DNA of 64,000 bases from Methanospirillum lacunae (GCF_003173355.1 NZ_QGMY01000001.1:1-64000); one strand, 5' to 3'. Shown: positions 28,129 through 39,108, counted from the first letter of the stretch. Program-made: numbers and translations. Notes: generated from the letters alone by a model not told the origin.

Positions 28129-28255
28129 TCAGGTATTCCCTTTTTTTTCTCACCAGATTTCTGTCATCTATTTCCCGTAGATTGATATTCAAGATCGACA
28201 TAATTGGTATATACCAGGGTATAGCTGATGCTCAGCCGGGTGGAAGAGAGAATAA

Positions 28256-28633
28256 ATGCCTACCATTTTAATTATCGATGATAATCCGGAAGACCAGAAC
28301 AACATGGCGGAGATCCTGAAGAGCGTAGGATATGATACTGTTGCCGCAGGGATGGGCCCGGAGGGAATCAAACTCTGCCGTGAGCATAAACCTGACCTCA
28401 TCACAATGGATCTGGTCATGCCTGATATGAACGGGATAGAGGCTCTCCGTGAATTAAAAAAAGAATTCCCTGATATTCCAGTCATCATGTGTTCAGCAGC
28501 AGGGCTTGAACAGGTAGTAGCCCTCGCACTCAGAGTCGGTGCAACCGGATATATTGTAAAACCCTATGACCGTGAAACCGTTCTAAAAAATCTTAAGGGA
28601 CATATTGCAGCAGGAAAAAACCTGGCAGGATAA
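28256..28633 (+). CDS. Stand-alone response regulator receiver (CheY-like)
   Basis: The 125-residue protein is a complete receiver: DD at 8-9, the phospho-acceptor Asp52 in ITMDLVMPDMNG, and Lys in IVKPYD. No output domain. Pattern MPDMNGIEALRELKKEFP is CheY/PatA-like. Chemotaxis-type genes lie within 4 kb (receptor, CheW), but no kinase is in the window. It faces the long TPR gene tail to tail. Confidence 0.93.
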   Translation: MPTILIIDDNPEDQNNMAEILKSVGYDTVAAGMGPEGIKLCREHKPDLITMDLVMPDMNGIEALRELKKEFPDIPVIMCSAAGLEQVVALALRVGATGYIVKPYDRETVLKNLKGHIAAGKNLAG

Positions 28634-28676
28634 TAATATCTTAATCAGATTGGTACGCAGTCTCTCATCTATTTAT

Positions 28677-31600
28677 TTACTTTTTCTGTTGCAAATATCG
28701 CATCTTTCGTGATATCATCAGACCAACTGTATTATCTCCTCCGAGTGAAAACGCCCGCTCATGCGCAACTGCAGCCTCTTCAAAACGTCCAAGATTTTGA
28801 AGGGCATCTCCTTTCAAAAACCAGGCCCTGGCATTGTCATCATCTTCTGCCAGTACCCTCTCATAAGCAGTGACAGCTGCTTCGTGCTGCCCTGTAAGCC
28901 AGAAAAGTTCGGCATGTAACGCCCATGGTTCAGGAATATCAGGGGCAATTTCAATGATCTTCTCAACAGCCTGCAGAGCTTCATCATATGCCCCGTTCTC
29001 ATACAGCGTTTTTGCATGGGAAAGAAGCAGGGTTGGATCTTCAGGAAACTGTTTAAGTGCTTCAATTACCGCTCGTGCTGCCTCATCCTGTCTTCCACAT
29101 GCTATCTCTGCATCAGCCTTAAGGCGCCATGCTTCCGGATCATCAGGACGTTGCTCAAGTACGAGTTCAAGGGGTCTGAGTGACTCTTCAAATTTTCCTG
29201 CTGCACACAGACTACGTGCATACCTGAGAAGGATAGAGGGATCACGATTCTTTTCACCAATACGACCGAAAGATTCAGCAGAACGTTCATATTCTCCAAG
29301 ACGGTAGAGCGCTTTTCCTTTCATTGCCCAAATTTCTGAATCATCAGGAGCCAGATCCAGGTACTTATTAAAACTGGCAATTGCCTTCTCACATTTTCCC
29401 GCTGCATATAGTGTTACTCCCTGTTTTTTGATTATTCCAGGATCATCTGGGAGATAGAGTGCAGCCTGTTGGTATGCCTCAGCAGCCAGATTATAATTGC
29501 GGAGGATTTCAAGGGCTGCTGCTTTTCTTTTCCAGAGTTCACCATTTTTACTATCACGGGAGAGTGCCTTTTCCAGGTACTTGAGAGACTCTTTATACTT
29601 CCCTGCTTCAAAGAGTGCCACTCCCAGAGTACCGGGAATCGTGTTGTCATCAGGAGCATAACGGGAAGCTTCAATCAGAGAGAGGGATGCATCTTCAAAA
29701 AGATGGAGAGACTTTTCAATTTCTGCCTTTAGAAGCCATATATCAGCAATCTTTCCATGCTTCTCAAGTAGTCGCTGGACTTTTCCATACGCTTCTTTTA
29801 CCTGACCAATCTGCAGGAGTGCATTCGCATACCCATATAGCACCTCATACGTGCCTGCCGCCGGATCAGCAATCTTCTCATAGGTCTGGCAGGCCCCTTT
29901 GAATGAGCCGATCTTTACCTGGAGATCGGCTTTCTTTATCAGAGCATCCTGATCTTTAGGATCCAGTTCAAGTGCATGATTCAGTGACTGGATCGCATCA
30001 GGCAATTGATTCAATGAGATCTGTATACTCGCAAGAAGCATCCAGGAATCAATCTCGGAACTTGAGATCTGGATCGAATGTTTGAGAATAAATTCAGCCT
30101 TTTGGAACTGCTCCATTGCAACCAGTGCTTTTGCATGAGAATACCATGCCTGATAATCATCAGGCTGACTATCCTCAACCTGTTCAAACGCATTGATAGC
30201 TTCAGAATATCGTTTCAGTGCAAGAAGTGTAAGGCCATACCAGTACAAAGCCTCAATATTATTCTTCTCTCTGGAGATAGCCTGATTAAGTTTTCCAATT
30301 GCTCCCTCGTAAAGCCCTAATTTGTACAGGGAGACACCAAACAGGAAGAATACCTCATCATCTCCTCCAAACCGTTCGAGGAACCGTTCTGCAACCCGAA
30401 TAAGTTTTTGATGTTCGTTCTGGTATGCAAGAGCATTAAGATACACTTTCCAGCTGTCAACAGGTATGGGTCCAATCTTACAGGCTTTTTCAAACGAGGT
30501 AATAGTTCCCGAGAACTCCCCCAGTTCAAAGTTGGTTATTGCATGATTTACCCAGGTGTCAGGACTATCGGTCTTCTGTACAGTGGCATGTTCAAAGGAT
30601 TTGAGTGCATCATCATGGCTGCCAAGTGATCGAAGTGCTAATCCCCGTTGATTCCAGGCAGCAGAGTTATCAGGGTCCAGATCAAGGGCTTTTTCATATG
30701 AGATGACTGCTTCGCGGCAATCACCGCGTTCATACTGCGCATCACCTAGGAGGACCCAGACATTAGGTTTTTTAGAGTTTCTCTTTGTAGCCTGGGTAAA
30801 AGCACCGATTGCACGTGAGTAATCATACTGGCGGGATGCAACCATTCCAAGTCCAATCCACGAATTGACATTACCGGGATTGAGTTTGAGAGCATGCTGG
30901 AACGATTTTATTGCATCGTTGTAATGTCGCATCTTATAATGAGCAGCCCCATGATTGTGCCAATATGACGGATTGGTCTGATCAAGCATAATGGCATGAT
31001 CAAATGCCTGGATTGCTGCCTCATATTTTTTGAGATGTAAAAGAGCCAGACCATGTGAGTTATAATACCCGGGTGTCTCCTGTCCCTCATGAATAATCTG
31101 GTTCAGGATATTTGTTACACCATCGGTATCTCCTGACAGTTCAGCTTTGAGCAGGGCGTGAGTGTACCGCACCTCAAAATTCCAGGGCTGGAGTTTGAGC
31201 ACCTGCTGATACGCAGTGGTTGCCATCTCCAGATCTCCCATATCCGCATGAAGATCACCAAGTAGATTCCAGGCATCAGCAAAATCAGGATCCTGCTTGA
31301 CAGCTTCAAATAGTGCTTCTACTGCCTGTTCACTCTCACCGATATGGCTTAGGGCACTCGCAAGCCCGAAATATGGCATTGAATCATCAGGAGAGATCTC
31401 GCACCCAATCTGATACGCATCTATTGCCGCCTGGTGATCACCAAGTTGTTCATAACAGTACCCTTTCAGTACCCAGATCTCAACCTGACTAAGCCCACAG
31501 TCGGTTGCTTCTTCAAGATCACCAAGTGCTTCTTTAAACTGTTCCTTTGCAACAAGACATGAACCCCGGTACATCCATGCCTGACACATTGAAGGCTGAT

Positions 31601-31922
31601 TTTCAATCAGCCGGGAAAAAACTGCAATCGCCTCCTTGTACATTCCGACTTCATGAAAGGCAATTCCGAGCTGGAGATGAGCATTGTTATTTCCAGGAGA
31701 ATATTTGAGAGCATTGCGATACATCTTAATGGCATCACGATGACGCTCCTGTTTTGAAAGAACAATACCTATCTGATACCAGAGTTCTGCATTTTCGGGA
31801 TCACTGCGGAGTCCTTCTTTGAATGCATAAAAAGCCTTGTCCAGTTGTTCCTTCTTGAGAAAAGATGCCCCCATAACAAGCCATTTTTGAGTCTGGTTCT
31901 GTGGATCCGAATAGTTTGTCAT
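28677..31922 (-). CDS. Giant TPR-repeat protein
   Basis: The 1081-residue protein is almost entirely tetratricopeptide repeats: about 30 units of 34 residues, each with the W-LG-Y-G-A-Y-A-P pattern (for example YKEAIAVFSRLIENQPSMCQAWMYRG). It has no signal peptide, membrane helix or catalytic domain, so it is a cytoplasmic superhelical scaffold. Such archaeal TPR proteins are common in Methanomicrobiales. Partners are unknown; the neighbours are a receiver and a chemoreceptor. Several short plus-strand ORFs over it are shadows. Confidence 0.92.
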   Translation of the reverse strand: MTNYSDPQNQTQKWLVMGASFLKKEQLDKAFYAFKEGLRSDPENAELWYQIGIVLSKQERHRDAIKMYRNALKYSPGNNNAHLQLGIAFHEVGMYKEAIAVFSRLIENQPSMCQAWMYRGSCLVAKEQFKEALGDLEEATDCGLSQVEIWVLKGYCYEQLGDHQAAIDAYQIGCEISPDDSMPYFGLASALSHIGESEQAVEALFEAVKQDPDFADAWNLLGDLHADMGDLEMATTAYQQVLKLQPWNFEVRYTHALLKAELSGDTDGVTNILNQIIHEGQETPGYYNSHGLALLHLKKYEAAIQAFDHAIMLDQTNPSYWHNHGAAHYKMRHYNDAIKSFQHALKLNPGNVNSWIGLGMVASRQYDYSRAIGAFTQATKRNSKKPNVWVLLGDAQYERGDCREAVISYEKALDLDPDNSAAWNQRGLALRSLGSHDDALKSFEHATVQKTDSPDTWVNHAITNFELGEFSGTITSFEKACKIGPIPVDSWKVYLNALAYQNEHQKLIRVAERFLERFGGDDEVFFLFGVSLYKLGLYEGAIGKLNQAISREKNNIEALYWYGLTLLALKRYSEAINAFEQVEDSQPDDYQAWYSHAKALVAMEQFQKAEFILKHSIQISSSEIDSWMLLASIQISLNQLPDAIQSLNHALELDPKDQDALIKKADLQVKIGSFKGACQTYEKIADPAAGTYEVLYGYANALLQIGQVKEAYGKVQRLLEKHGKIADIWLLKAEIEKSLHLFEDASLSLIEASRYAPDDNTIPGTLGVALFEAGKYKESLKYLEKALSRDSKNGELWKRKAAALEILRNYNLAAEAYQQAALYLPDDPGIIKKQGVTLYAAGKCEKAIASFNKYLDLAPDDSEIWAMKGKALYRLGEYERSAESFGRIGEKNRDPSILLRYARSLCAAGKFEESLRPLELVLEQRPDDPEAWRLKADAEIACGRQDEAARAVIEALKQFPEDPTLLLSHAKTLYENGAYDEALQAVEKIIEIAPDIPEPWALHAELFWLTGQHEAAVTAYERVLAEDDDNARAWFLKGDALQNLGRFEEAAVAHERAFSLGGDNTVGLMISRKMRYLQQKK

Positions 31923-32119
31923 TAAGGCACCCCGGGAAACGTGATCGCAACAACTCTTCCAGGTAAATATTTTTTTGGATTACTATTATTGATAATAATC
32001 CAGCAGATAAGAAAAGCATTACGGGTGGAAGAAAGGAAAACCTTTAAGACTGGAACATAACCGCAAGATATTACATCTATCAGGTGAGGATAGTAGCTAA
32101 CAAATATTGGGGGTATGAA

Positions 32120-34318
32120 GTGAACGAATCGAACGATGATACAGGTCAGAGAGGTGAGATAGAGAGGATGAGACAGGAGATAGAGGAACTTAAATCTCAT
32201 AAGGATGAGTCAGAATTTATCTTCACTCAAAATCCAAATCCCATACTCATCTGGAACAGTGAACTGAAAGTCATTGACGTGAATGATGCATTTATCAAAG
32301 CTACCGGGTGGAGTAGAGAGAAGAGTATCTCTGCAACTCTTCACGATTTTATTTACCTTGATAAGAAAGGGGAAGGACTCGCAGAGACCCTCAAAGACAG
32401 GAAGGCGAAAATTGGAGAGGCAACCTTTCAGTTTCCTTCAGGAATTGTCACCTGGATCAGACATACAATACCGATTCTGGACAATTCAGGAAATATAGAT
32501 AAGATACTCGCTGTGTATAACGATATTACCGAGATAAAAAAAATACAGCAGCAGGCAGATTCTATTATTGATCAGAACCCGCTTCCGATCCTCCAGTTCA
32601 ACTCAGCATTTGAGATACAGCATGCAAATGTTGCATTCACCGAACTCTCCGGTTTTACAAAAGAACAGTTACTCAGGATGAAGATATCAGATATAAATGT
32701 CATCAGTTTATCCGGAACTGGATCAAAATCAGCAATTCAGGAGAAGAAGAGGGGAAAGGCAGAGTTAGTCGTTGACTTTCCAAGTGGCAGGAAAGAACTT
32801 GTTGGAAATACGATTCCACTCATCGACCAAAAAGGGGATGTAACATCTGCCTTTGGTGTTTACATTGACGTAACCGAGGAGCGTAAACATACACGTGAGA
32901 ACCAGATCCTGCAACGTCGTTCAGAAACTATTATTTTTGACAATCCATTTCCCTTCATCCTGTGGAATCCGGATCTGAAAGTTGTGGAGATGAACCCGGC
33001 CGCTTTAAAACTCATGGGTTTTGATAAACGTGATATTGGGACAATCACCATCAAAGATTTCCAATATGTGAAACAATCAGGGGACAGTGTTTCAGATACC
33101 TTCAGGACAAAAAAACCCAGTCAGGGAGAGGCCACAATAAGATTTCCTTCTGGCGAGAAGACTGTTGAGAGGCATAATATTCCACTTATTGATGAGGAGG
33201 GAACAGTATACAACGTTCTGACCGTGTACAATGATATTACACATCAGAAACATGCAATTGATGAGATTATTCAGGTTGCCCTTGCAGCAGAAAAAGGAGA
33301 TCTAACCTCAAGAACTCATCAGGATCATTATACTGGTGATTATTTCGAGATAGCACGAGGCATAAACCAGGTACTTGATACTGTTGTAACACCGTTCCAG
33401 GTTTTTAGCAAGAAGGTCGGGGAGATATCTGCTGCGACAGAAGAACTCACAGCAAGTGCAAAGGAAGTAACTAATGGAACAAATCTCCTGGCCGAGAGTT
33501 CGAATATCGTCGGACACAACGCAGAACAGGGAGAAGACGGGGTGAAACAGATCCTGAATGCCATGGAGGATCTAAACCGGACCGTATCAGACATTGCTGT
33601 CCGAAGTGAGTCTGTTGCCAGACTCGCAACCGATGCTGATGAGAAGAGCCAACTTGGAGTAGATCTCGCAAAAAAGGCTGAAGAGGTGATGGTTGGGATA
33701 TCTAAAAACTCAAGTCAGGTTGAACTTATCTTTCAGGATATCAAGGCACAGATGGATCAGATCGGCAAGATCGTGAATGTTATCACAGATATTGCAAACC
33801 AGACAAACCTCCTTGCTCTTAATGCAGCAATCGAAGCTGCACGTGCTGGTGAAGCTGGCCGGGGATTTGCGGTGGTTGCAGCAGAGGTCAAATCACTAGC
33901 ACAGGACTCGCGGAAATCTGCTGAGAACATTGCAGACATGATCAGATCCCTGCAAGATAAGTCTGTAAAGGCTGCAGAAGCGGTAACTGAAGCAGGAGCC
34001 ATCGTCAAAGAAGGAGATGTAGCCCTTGCAGAGACATTGAATGCCTTTAAGGTGATCGCTGAATCGGTTGCAGATATCTCAACAAATGTAACAGGGGTTG
34101 CTGCAACATCTGAAGAACAGGCTGCGTCGGTTGAAGAGATTACAGCCAGTATTAACGAACTTGCCTCCTTGCTTCAGGAGACTACCAGACAGGCAGTAGA
34201 CTCTGCAGCAGCAACAGAGGAGGCATCTTCATCTATTGCACAGATCGAAAAAGTAATATCTGAAGTGTCATCCAATATCGAACAGGTAGCCAGAGAACTA
34301 GCACGGTTTCAGGTCTAA
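32120..34318 (+). CDS. Soluble methyl-accepting chemotaxis protein with three PAS domains
   Basis: No membrane segment is present, so this is a cytoplasmic chemoreceptor. After a short coiled N-terminus come three PAS domains (about 30-140, 145-255 and 270-375), each with a QNP/DNP-x-P start, then a HAMP-like segment, and the long MCP helical hairpin. The tip [25 protein letters not shown] matches the CheA/CheW contact region. A methylation-like region with Glu/Gln pairs follows. The frame opens at GTG 32084, but GTG 32120 behind TATTGGGGG is my choice. CheW starts 13 bp downstream, so the two form an operon. PAS ligands, for example haem or flavin, cannot be read. Confidence 0.93.
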   Translation: MNESNDDTGQRGEIERMRQEIEELKSHKDESEFIFTQNPNPILIWNSELKVIDVNDAFIKATGWSREKSISATLHDFIYLDKKGEGLAETLKDRKAKIGEATFQFPSGIVTWIRHTIPILDNSGNIDKILAVYNDITEIKKIQQQADSIIDQNPLPILQFNSAFEIQHANVAFTELSGFTKEQLLRMKISDINVISLSGTGSKSAIQEKKRGKAELVVDFPSGRKELVGNTIPLIDQKGDVTSAFGVYIDVTEERKHTRENQILQRRSETIIFDNPFPFILWNPDLKVVEMNPAALKLMGFDKRDIGTITIKDFQYVKQSGDSVSDTFRTKKPSQGEATIRFPSGEKTVERHNIPLIDEEGTVYNVLTVYNDITHQKHAIDEIIQVALAAEKGDLTSRTHQDHYTGDYFEIARGINQVLDTVVTPFQVFSKKVGEISAATEELTASAKEVTNGTNLLAESSNIVGHNAEQGEDGVKQILNAMEDLNRTVSDIAVRSESVARLATDADEKSQLGVDLAKKAEEVMVGISKNSSQVELIFQDIKAQMDQIGKIVNVITDIANQTNLLALNAAIEAARAGEAGRGFAVVAAEVKSLAQDSRKSAENIADMIRSLQDKSVKAAEAVTEAGAIVKEGDVALAETLNAFKVIAESVADISTNVTGVAATSEEQAASVEEITASINELASLLQETTRQAVDSAAATEEASSSIAQIEKVISEVSSNIEQVARELARFQV

Positions 34319-34331
34319 TGAGTGAGGAGAA

Positions 34332-34859
34332 ATGGCAATTGCAGCAAGTCAGCAAAACGGTTCAGGCAGTTTAGGGACAGCTGCCGGTAACGATGAAGTA
34401 CAGGTTGTTGAATTTCTTATCGGTGAAGATAAGTTCGCAGTAAACCTCTTTGATGTCAGGGAAATCGTAGAAGCGAGCAAAATAACTCCCCTTCCTCACG
34501 CATCCTCGTATATCAGGGGGATCATAGATCTGCGTGGTGAGATCACAACCATCGTTGATCTCCGCCACCTGCTCAAAATTAAAAAAGGCGGAGACAATAA
34601 TAGCGAAGATCTCAGGTTTATCGTTCTTGACGAATCGGTAACAGATGGCAAAACAGGGGTTGTCGTTGATGAGGTCACTTCAGTGCTCACAGTTTCTGTT
34701 GCTGATATCGATCAGAACTCACATGGGGCAGGTGACGAGTCATATATCCTTGGTGTCATCAAGAAAGAAGTTGGAGAGAGGGGAGAGAGTAAGAAGGAAC
34801 TGGTGATCTGGATCGATATCTGTGGTTTGATCAAACAGGCCGGCGGAATAAGCCCCTAA
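34332..34859 (+). CDS. cheW: CheW chemotaxis adaptor
   Basis: The 175-residue CheW domain starts about residue 20 (EVQVVEFLIGEDKFAVNLFDVREI) and includes the IRGIIDLRGEITTIVDLRHLL block. It links receptors to CheA. A GAGGAGA site precedes the ATG, and the gene directly follows the soluble PAS receptor. The first 20 residues (Gly/Ser/Gln-rich) are an extra tail. A T-run follows the stop. No cheA is in the window. Confidence 0.95.
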   Translation: MAIAASQQNGSGSLGTAAGNDEVQVVEFLIGEDKFAVNLFDVREIVEASKITPLPHASSYIRGIIDLRGEITTIVDLRHLLKIKKGGDNNSEDLRFIVLDESVTDGKTGVVVDEVTSVLTVSVADIDQNSHGAGDESYILGVIKKEVGERGESKKELVIWIDICGLIKQAGGISP

Positions 34860-34944
34860 ATTTCCTTTTTTTAAGAGCGATGCTATTTTTCTTTTCCACG
34901 ACGTATCCGATGGATTATAAAGCGATGTCATCCCAGTGACTTGT

Positions 34945-36636
34945 ATGAGAGGGATTAAGATCCTCCTATGCCTGCTGATCGTCTACCTTCTGTTGGTTAT
35001 GGCAGGAGCAGAGCAGAATAATGCAGTTAATGATTCAAGGCATCAGGATATGAAGAATCTTATCGGAAAAATATCTGATGAGATAACCAGCGGCCTTGAA
35101 GATGTCGAACGTGCAAATGAGAAGAGCGCTAAAACATTCTCAAACGGCACACTTGAAGGTGAGTATGTTTCAACAGTTCTGAATGACAAGGTGTCTGCAA
35201 TTCCTTTCGCCCATTCATCACTCGTGATTTTACCTTCAGGACTGGTCACAGCTGCAGCACCGGCTGAGTACCAGAATCTTGTGGGTATGTCTCTAAATGA
35301 TACTGCAGTTATAACAGCAAATAAAAAGAAGAGGCCGGTACTTAGTGACATATTCCTTCTCACAGAGGGATTTTATGGAGTATCACTCAGTTATCCAATC
35401 TTTTCACCAGAGAAGAATTACCTGGGATATACTGATCTAACATTCAGACCTGAAGAATTTCTCAGGCAGTACATCATTCCTGCGGTAGAGCAGAGCAGGT
35501 ATGATATCATGATCCTTCAGCCAAACGGACTCATTGTATACGAAACCAATGAGGAAGAGATCGGGCGTGATGCAATTTCTGATCCTCTGTACGCTGAACC
35601 AACTCTTCACCAGGCTGCAATTAATATCACATCACAGAGAGCAGGCACATCTTCATATCAGTTCTGGAACCAGAACTGGAATAAAAAAGTCCCACGGGAA
35701 GCGATCTGGGATACCCTTGAATTTGATGGACAGCAATGGAGAATCGTTGTAATCAGTGATATTGGTGATTCTGAACCTGTCAAAAATCTTAAGATTAATA
35801 TCACGACAGAAAAAACCGAGGACCTGAACAGTTCAATTCTCTCACTCACCGAATATATGGAAAATGCAACAGATTATGCTAAAAATCATGGAAAGAAGGA
35901 AGTTCTATCTGTATTTAATAACCAGTCAGGGCCGTTCGTAACAGGAGATCGGTACATCTTTGCATATGACATGAATGGTACAGCCCTTGCTCTTCCTTTT
36001 CAGCAGGGATTTATCGGGAAGAACCGGATGAACCTCACCGATGTAAATGGATTTTCGATCCTTCCTGCAATGATTGATCGTGCCAGTGATGGTGGCGGTT
36101 ATCTCTACTTTGTGTATCCGAATCCTGCAGAAAATTACACCCCGATGCTGAAACTTTTCCAGGTGAAACCCGTTGATGACAGCTGGTTTATCGGATCAGG
36201 GATCTATATACCCCAGATTCAGGCCTCAATATCACCACAAAACCTTAGTGACCTCAATACGCGGGTAAAAAAAGCTGCAATGCATGCAGATGATATCGGA
36301 AAAGAGAAGGCAATTGCTGATTTCAATGATATTAACGGTACATATGCTGACGGAGGAGACTATATATTTGCATATGGGTACGACGGGACAACTCTTGCTC
36401 TTCCACACCAGCCAGAATTGATAGGAACAAACCGGTCAGATTACACCGATCAGTTTGGATGTCAGATCATCAGAATGGAAATAGATGCAGCAAAGAGGGG
36501 CGGAGGATATGTGTACGTGGTATATGGAAACCCGGACACTAAAAAGAACGAATTAAAACTCTGCTATGTCACTCCTGCCGGAGATGATTGGTTAGTTGGC
36601 TCAGGGATTTACACAGGACAGAACCTGGACGGGTAA
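34945..36636 (+). CDS. Secreted protein with three cache-like domains
   Basis: The 563-residue protein has a signal peptide (about 20 residues) and no later membrane helix. The first domain, about 30-255, is a double-cache-like region (QPNGLIVYETNEEEIGRD, then EAIWDTLEFDGQQWRIVV) similar to the protein at 17731. Two further single-cache domains repeat each other: DRYIFAYDMNGTALALPFQ and DYIFAYGYDGTTLALPHQ, each ending WFIGSGIY or WLVGSGIY. These cache types usually bind organic acids or amino acids. With no output domain it must act through a partner. It lies 85 bp after CheW on the same strand. A GTG at 34936 is an alternative start. Confidence 0.85.
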   Translation: MRGIKILLCLLIVYLLLVMAGAEQNNAVNDSRHQDMKNLIGKISDEITSGLEDVERANEKSAKTFSNGTLEGEYVSTVLNDKVSAIPFAHSSLVILPSGLVTAAAPAEYQNLVGMSLNDTAVITANKKKRPVLSDIFLLTEGFYGVSLSYPIFSPEKNYLGYTDLTFRPEEFLRQYIIPAVEQSRYDIMILQPNGLIVYETNEEEIGRDAISDPLYAEPTLHQAAINITSQRAGTSSYQFWNQNWNKKVPREAIWDTLEFDGQQWRIVVISDIGDSEPVKNLKINITTEKTEDLNSSILSLTEYMENATDYAKNHGKKEVLSVFNNQSGPFVTGDRYIFAYDMNGTALALPFQQGFIGKNRMNLTDVNGFSILPAMIDRASDGGGYLYFVYPNPAENYTPMLKLFQVKPVDDSWFIGSGIYIPQIQASISPQNLSDLNTRVKKAAMHADDIGKEKAIADFNDINGTYADGGDYIFAYGYDGTTLALPHQPELIGTNRSDYTDQFGCQIIRMEIDAAKRGGGYVYVVYGNPDTKKNELKLCYVTPAGDDWLVGSGIYTGQNLDG

Positions 36637-36678
36637 AACCCGACATGGGATTTATAAAATCTCAGGTTCCTACCTTTT

Positions 36679-38034
36679 TTATCTCCGGTCTACAAGCCGC
36701 TTAGGACGCCCGGATAGTGCAGCTGACTCAAGCCCACCCGGAGGGGTGATGTGGCATGCTATCGATAACAGGCCTTCCTGATACGGATTAATAAGCCCGG
36801 GTTTTCCAGCGAAAAATGATTTGATAAAATTTTCAGAGATCAGATCGTGCTCAGGTTTTTCGGGATGTTTACTCTCCACATTCACCCGTAGCAGAGTCGT
36901 ATCATGCTCCTCATCAAAATAAATAAACGATTCATACTCTCCGGTGAGATACTCCATATTCTCCCTTTGAAAAACTCCACGTTCAATATCAACCCGGTTC
37001 AACGGGGCACCCTGGATCCAGAAGGTTTCAGCTTCACGCTGCGGGCTATATATCCTCATGTGAGTTCTGCCACAGGCACAGGTATCCCGGGATATTATAA
37101 CAGTGGTATCTTCAGTATCATAGTTCAACAGGATCGTCCCACATAATTCGCCTTCAGGAATAAGGGTTGTCAGAACAATCCGCCCACATTCACCATCTTT
37201 AACAAAATTTTTCATCCTGTCATCGTATATGTCCATGTGTACCAGGTCTTCTGGAACATGCAGACCCTGCCGGGCAGTACATTCACCACACATCGTGCCT
37301 TCTGTGCTGCCATAGGTGTTGTATACATCACACCCCCACAGATCCCGGAGATATGCCTTTGATTCTTCAGCATACGCCTCGCCGCCGATGATCAGTCTCT
37401 GAATTCCTGACTCTTCAGGTCTGATCCCTTCAGCTTTCATCTTGTCTGCAAGCCGTAAAAATTTGAAAACACTACCGACAATTCCTGTTGGATGATAGTT
37501 TGTGATAACCCTAAGTGGGAAGGTGCACTTTCCTGTCGGGATAATTGTAAAACCAATATCACGTGCTGCAAGTGTCATGGTATTGGCACCCACATTCATC
37601 CCATATGATGCACAGATAATGATCCTGTCACCGGGACCTATTCCCTGGGATACAAATGACCGGGCATATTTTTCCGCAAATCGTTGCCAGTCATTCCATG
37701 TAAGAAAGTAACTTTTTGGTACCCCGCTCGTGCCACTTGTTTCATGAACGGTAAAGACACTATCCCAGGATACACTTTTAAATCCAAACTCATTTTGATT
37801 GGGGGGCTGATGGGTCCTTATGTCTGCTCCAGATATTATAGGAAGTGAGAGGAGATCTTCATGGCACCTGATGGAATCCGGATCGATATGATGGGTTTTG
37901 AACCATTTCCGGTAGAATGGAGAGTGTTCATTTGCATACATAACCGTATAATGGAGCCTCTCTTCGATCAGTTCATCAAGACTCCCCCGGTCCATCGTCT
38001 CCACAGACTCGCGGTAATAGCCATTTATTCCCAT
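36679..38034 (-). CDS. Coenzyme F390 synthetase / phenylacetate-CoA ligase-like enzyme
   Basis: The 451-residue protein belongs to the ANL adenylate-forming group. It carries HETSGTSGVPKSYFLTWNDW (ATP phosphate loop), YGSTEGTMCGECTARQG, and LLNYDTEDTTVI with the C-terminal CACGRTHMRI. This layout fits coenzyme F390 synthetase, which adenylates or guanylates F420 when methanogens meet oxygen, better than phenylacetate-CoA ligase. A true ligase of another acid is still possible. The zinc-like Cys motif CTAR/CACG is typical of this subgroup. It is divergent from uvsE. Confidence 0.8.
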   Translation of the reverse strand: MGINGYYRESVETMDRGSLDELIEERLHYTVMYANEHSPFYRKWFKTHHIDPDSIRCHEDLLSLPIISGADIRTHQPPNQNEFGFKSVSWDSVFTVHETSGTSGVPKSYFLTWNDWQRFAEKYARSFVSQGIGPGDRIIICASYGMNVGANTMTLAARDIGFTIIPTGKCTFPLRVITNYHPTGIVGSVFKFLRLADKMKAEGIRPEESGIQRLIIGGEAYAEESKAYLRDLWGCDVYNTYGSTEGTMCGECTARQGLHVPEDLVHMDIYDDRMKNFVKDGECGRIVLTTLIPEGELCGTILLNYDTEDTTVIISRDTCACGRTHMRIYSPQREAETFWIQGAPLNRVDIERGVFQRENMEYLTGEYESFIYFDEEHDTTLLRVNVESKHPEKPEHDLISENFIKSFFAGKPGLINPYQEGLLSIACHITPPGGLESAALSGRPKRLVDRR

Positions 38035-38162
38035 ATAATCAGTTCACTCCTCTCTTGCTTCCTTATCCCGTTGCTGTGTGTATAGTACTTCCAATATATA
38101 TCATGAGTACTCAGGCTCTTGTTCATTACCTGGAAAGGCAGAGATCCTGTAGAACATACCAT

Positions 38163-39053
38163 ATGAAGATTGGATATCCCTGTATCAACAGAGGAATCGG
38201 TTGCAGTTCAGGAAGAACATTCAGGCTTAAATCATACTCTGAAGAGAGGATGATCTCTTCTGTATCAGATAACCTCATGTGTCTTGAGAGAATCCTTGCA
38301 TGGAATCTGGAGCATAGGATCCGGTTTTTCAGGATCACATCAGACATTATCCCATTTGCATCACATCCAATCTGCACATATCCCTGGAAAGAGCATTTTA
38401 AGGATAGACTCAAAGAAATTGGAGAGTTCATTAGTAATACTGGAATTCGAATATCAATGCATCCGGACCAGTTTATTGTTCTAAATTCTCCTAATGAAAA
38501 GGTGGTTTCCCGTAGCATTGACGAACTAATGTATCATGCTGCTCTACTTGACATCATGAATCTGGATAGTACTGCCAAGATCCAACTCCATGTCGGTGGT
38601 GTATATGGAGATGCGAAGGCAGGAATCTCAAGATTCATCGGTGTTTATGAGATGCTTGATCCAGCTTTACAGAAACGTCTTGTTGTTGAGAACGATGATC
38701 AACGGTTTACTGCTACAGACTGTCTCGAAATACATGAAGAGACCGGCATTCCGATCCTCTTTGATGTCTTTCACCACACCTGCCACAACACCGGTGAAAG
38801 AGCAGATGAGATGCTGAAATTAACAGGCAAAACCTGGAAGAAGAGCGATGGAATACCAATGATAGATTATAGCTCACAACATCTGGAAAAACGAGTGGGG
38901 AGTCATATAGAGCATATCGATCCAGATGATTTTAAAAGATTCCTTGCATTTTCAAGTCCACATGATATCGATATTATGCTTGAGATCAAAGATAAAGAGA
39001 AGAGTGCTATTGAAGCGATAATGATAGCGGAATCAGATCCGCGGTTTATATGA
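38163..39053 (+). CDS. uvsE: UV DNA damage endonuclease
   Basis: UvsE/UVDE nicks DNA 5' of pyrimidine dimers. The TIM-barrel protein has the start MKIGYPCINRGIGC, then FRITSDIIPFASHP, MHPDQFIVLN, HVGGVYGDAK, VENDD, FDVFHHTCHN and DYSSQ, which supply the usual metal ligands. The frame is open from 38055, and ATG 38103 is possible, but ATG 38163 matches the family N-terminus. An AATATATA sequence at 38091-38098 could be the box A. It sits in a stress-related group. Confidence 0.93.
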   Translation: MKIGYPCINRGIGCSSGRTFRLKSYSEERMISSVSDNLMCLERILAWNLEHRIRFFRITSDIIPFASHPICTYPWKEHFKDRLKEIGEFISNTGIRISMHPDQFIVLNSPNEKVVSRSIDELMYHAALLDIMNLDSTAKIQLHVGGVYGDAKAGISRFIGVYEMLDPALQKRLVVENDDQRFTATDCLEIHEETGIPILFDVFHHTCHNTGERADEMLKLTGKTWKKSDGIPMIDYSSQHLEKRVGSHIEHIDPDDFKRFLAFSSPHDIDIMLEIKDKEKSAIEAIMIAESDPRFI

Positions 39054-39108
39054 TCGCCTCAAAGTAAAATTATCAGTAATTTACCAGGCAAAAAAAGAGG
39101 CTCCTGTA

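Noticed and set aside
38055-38162. Extended N-terminus of UvsE
   Set aside because: The first 36 residues do not match the family, while ATG 38163 gives the conserved MKIGYPCIN start; the extension is left out but not excluded.
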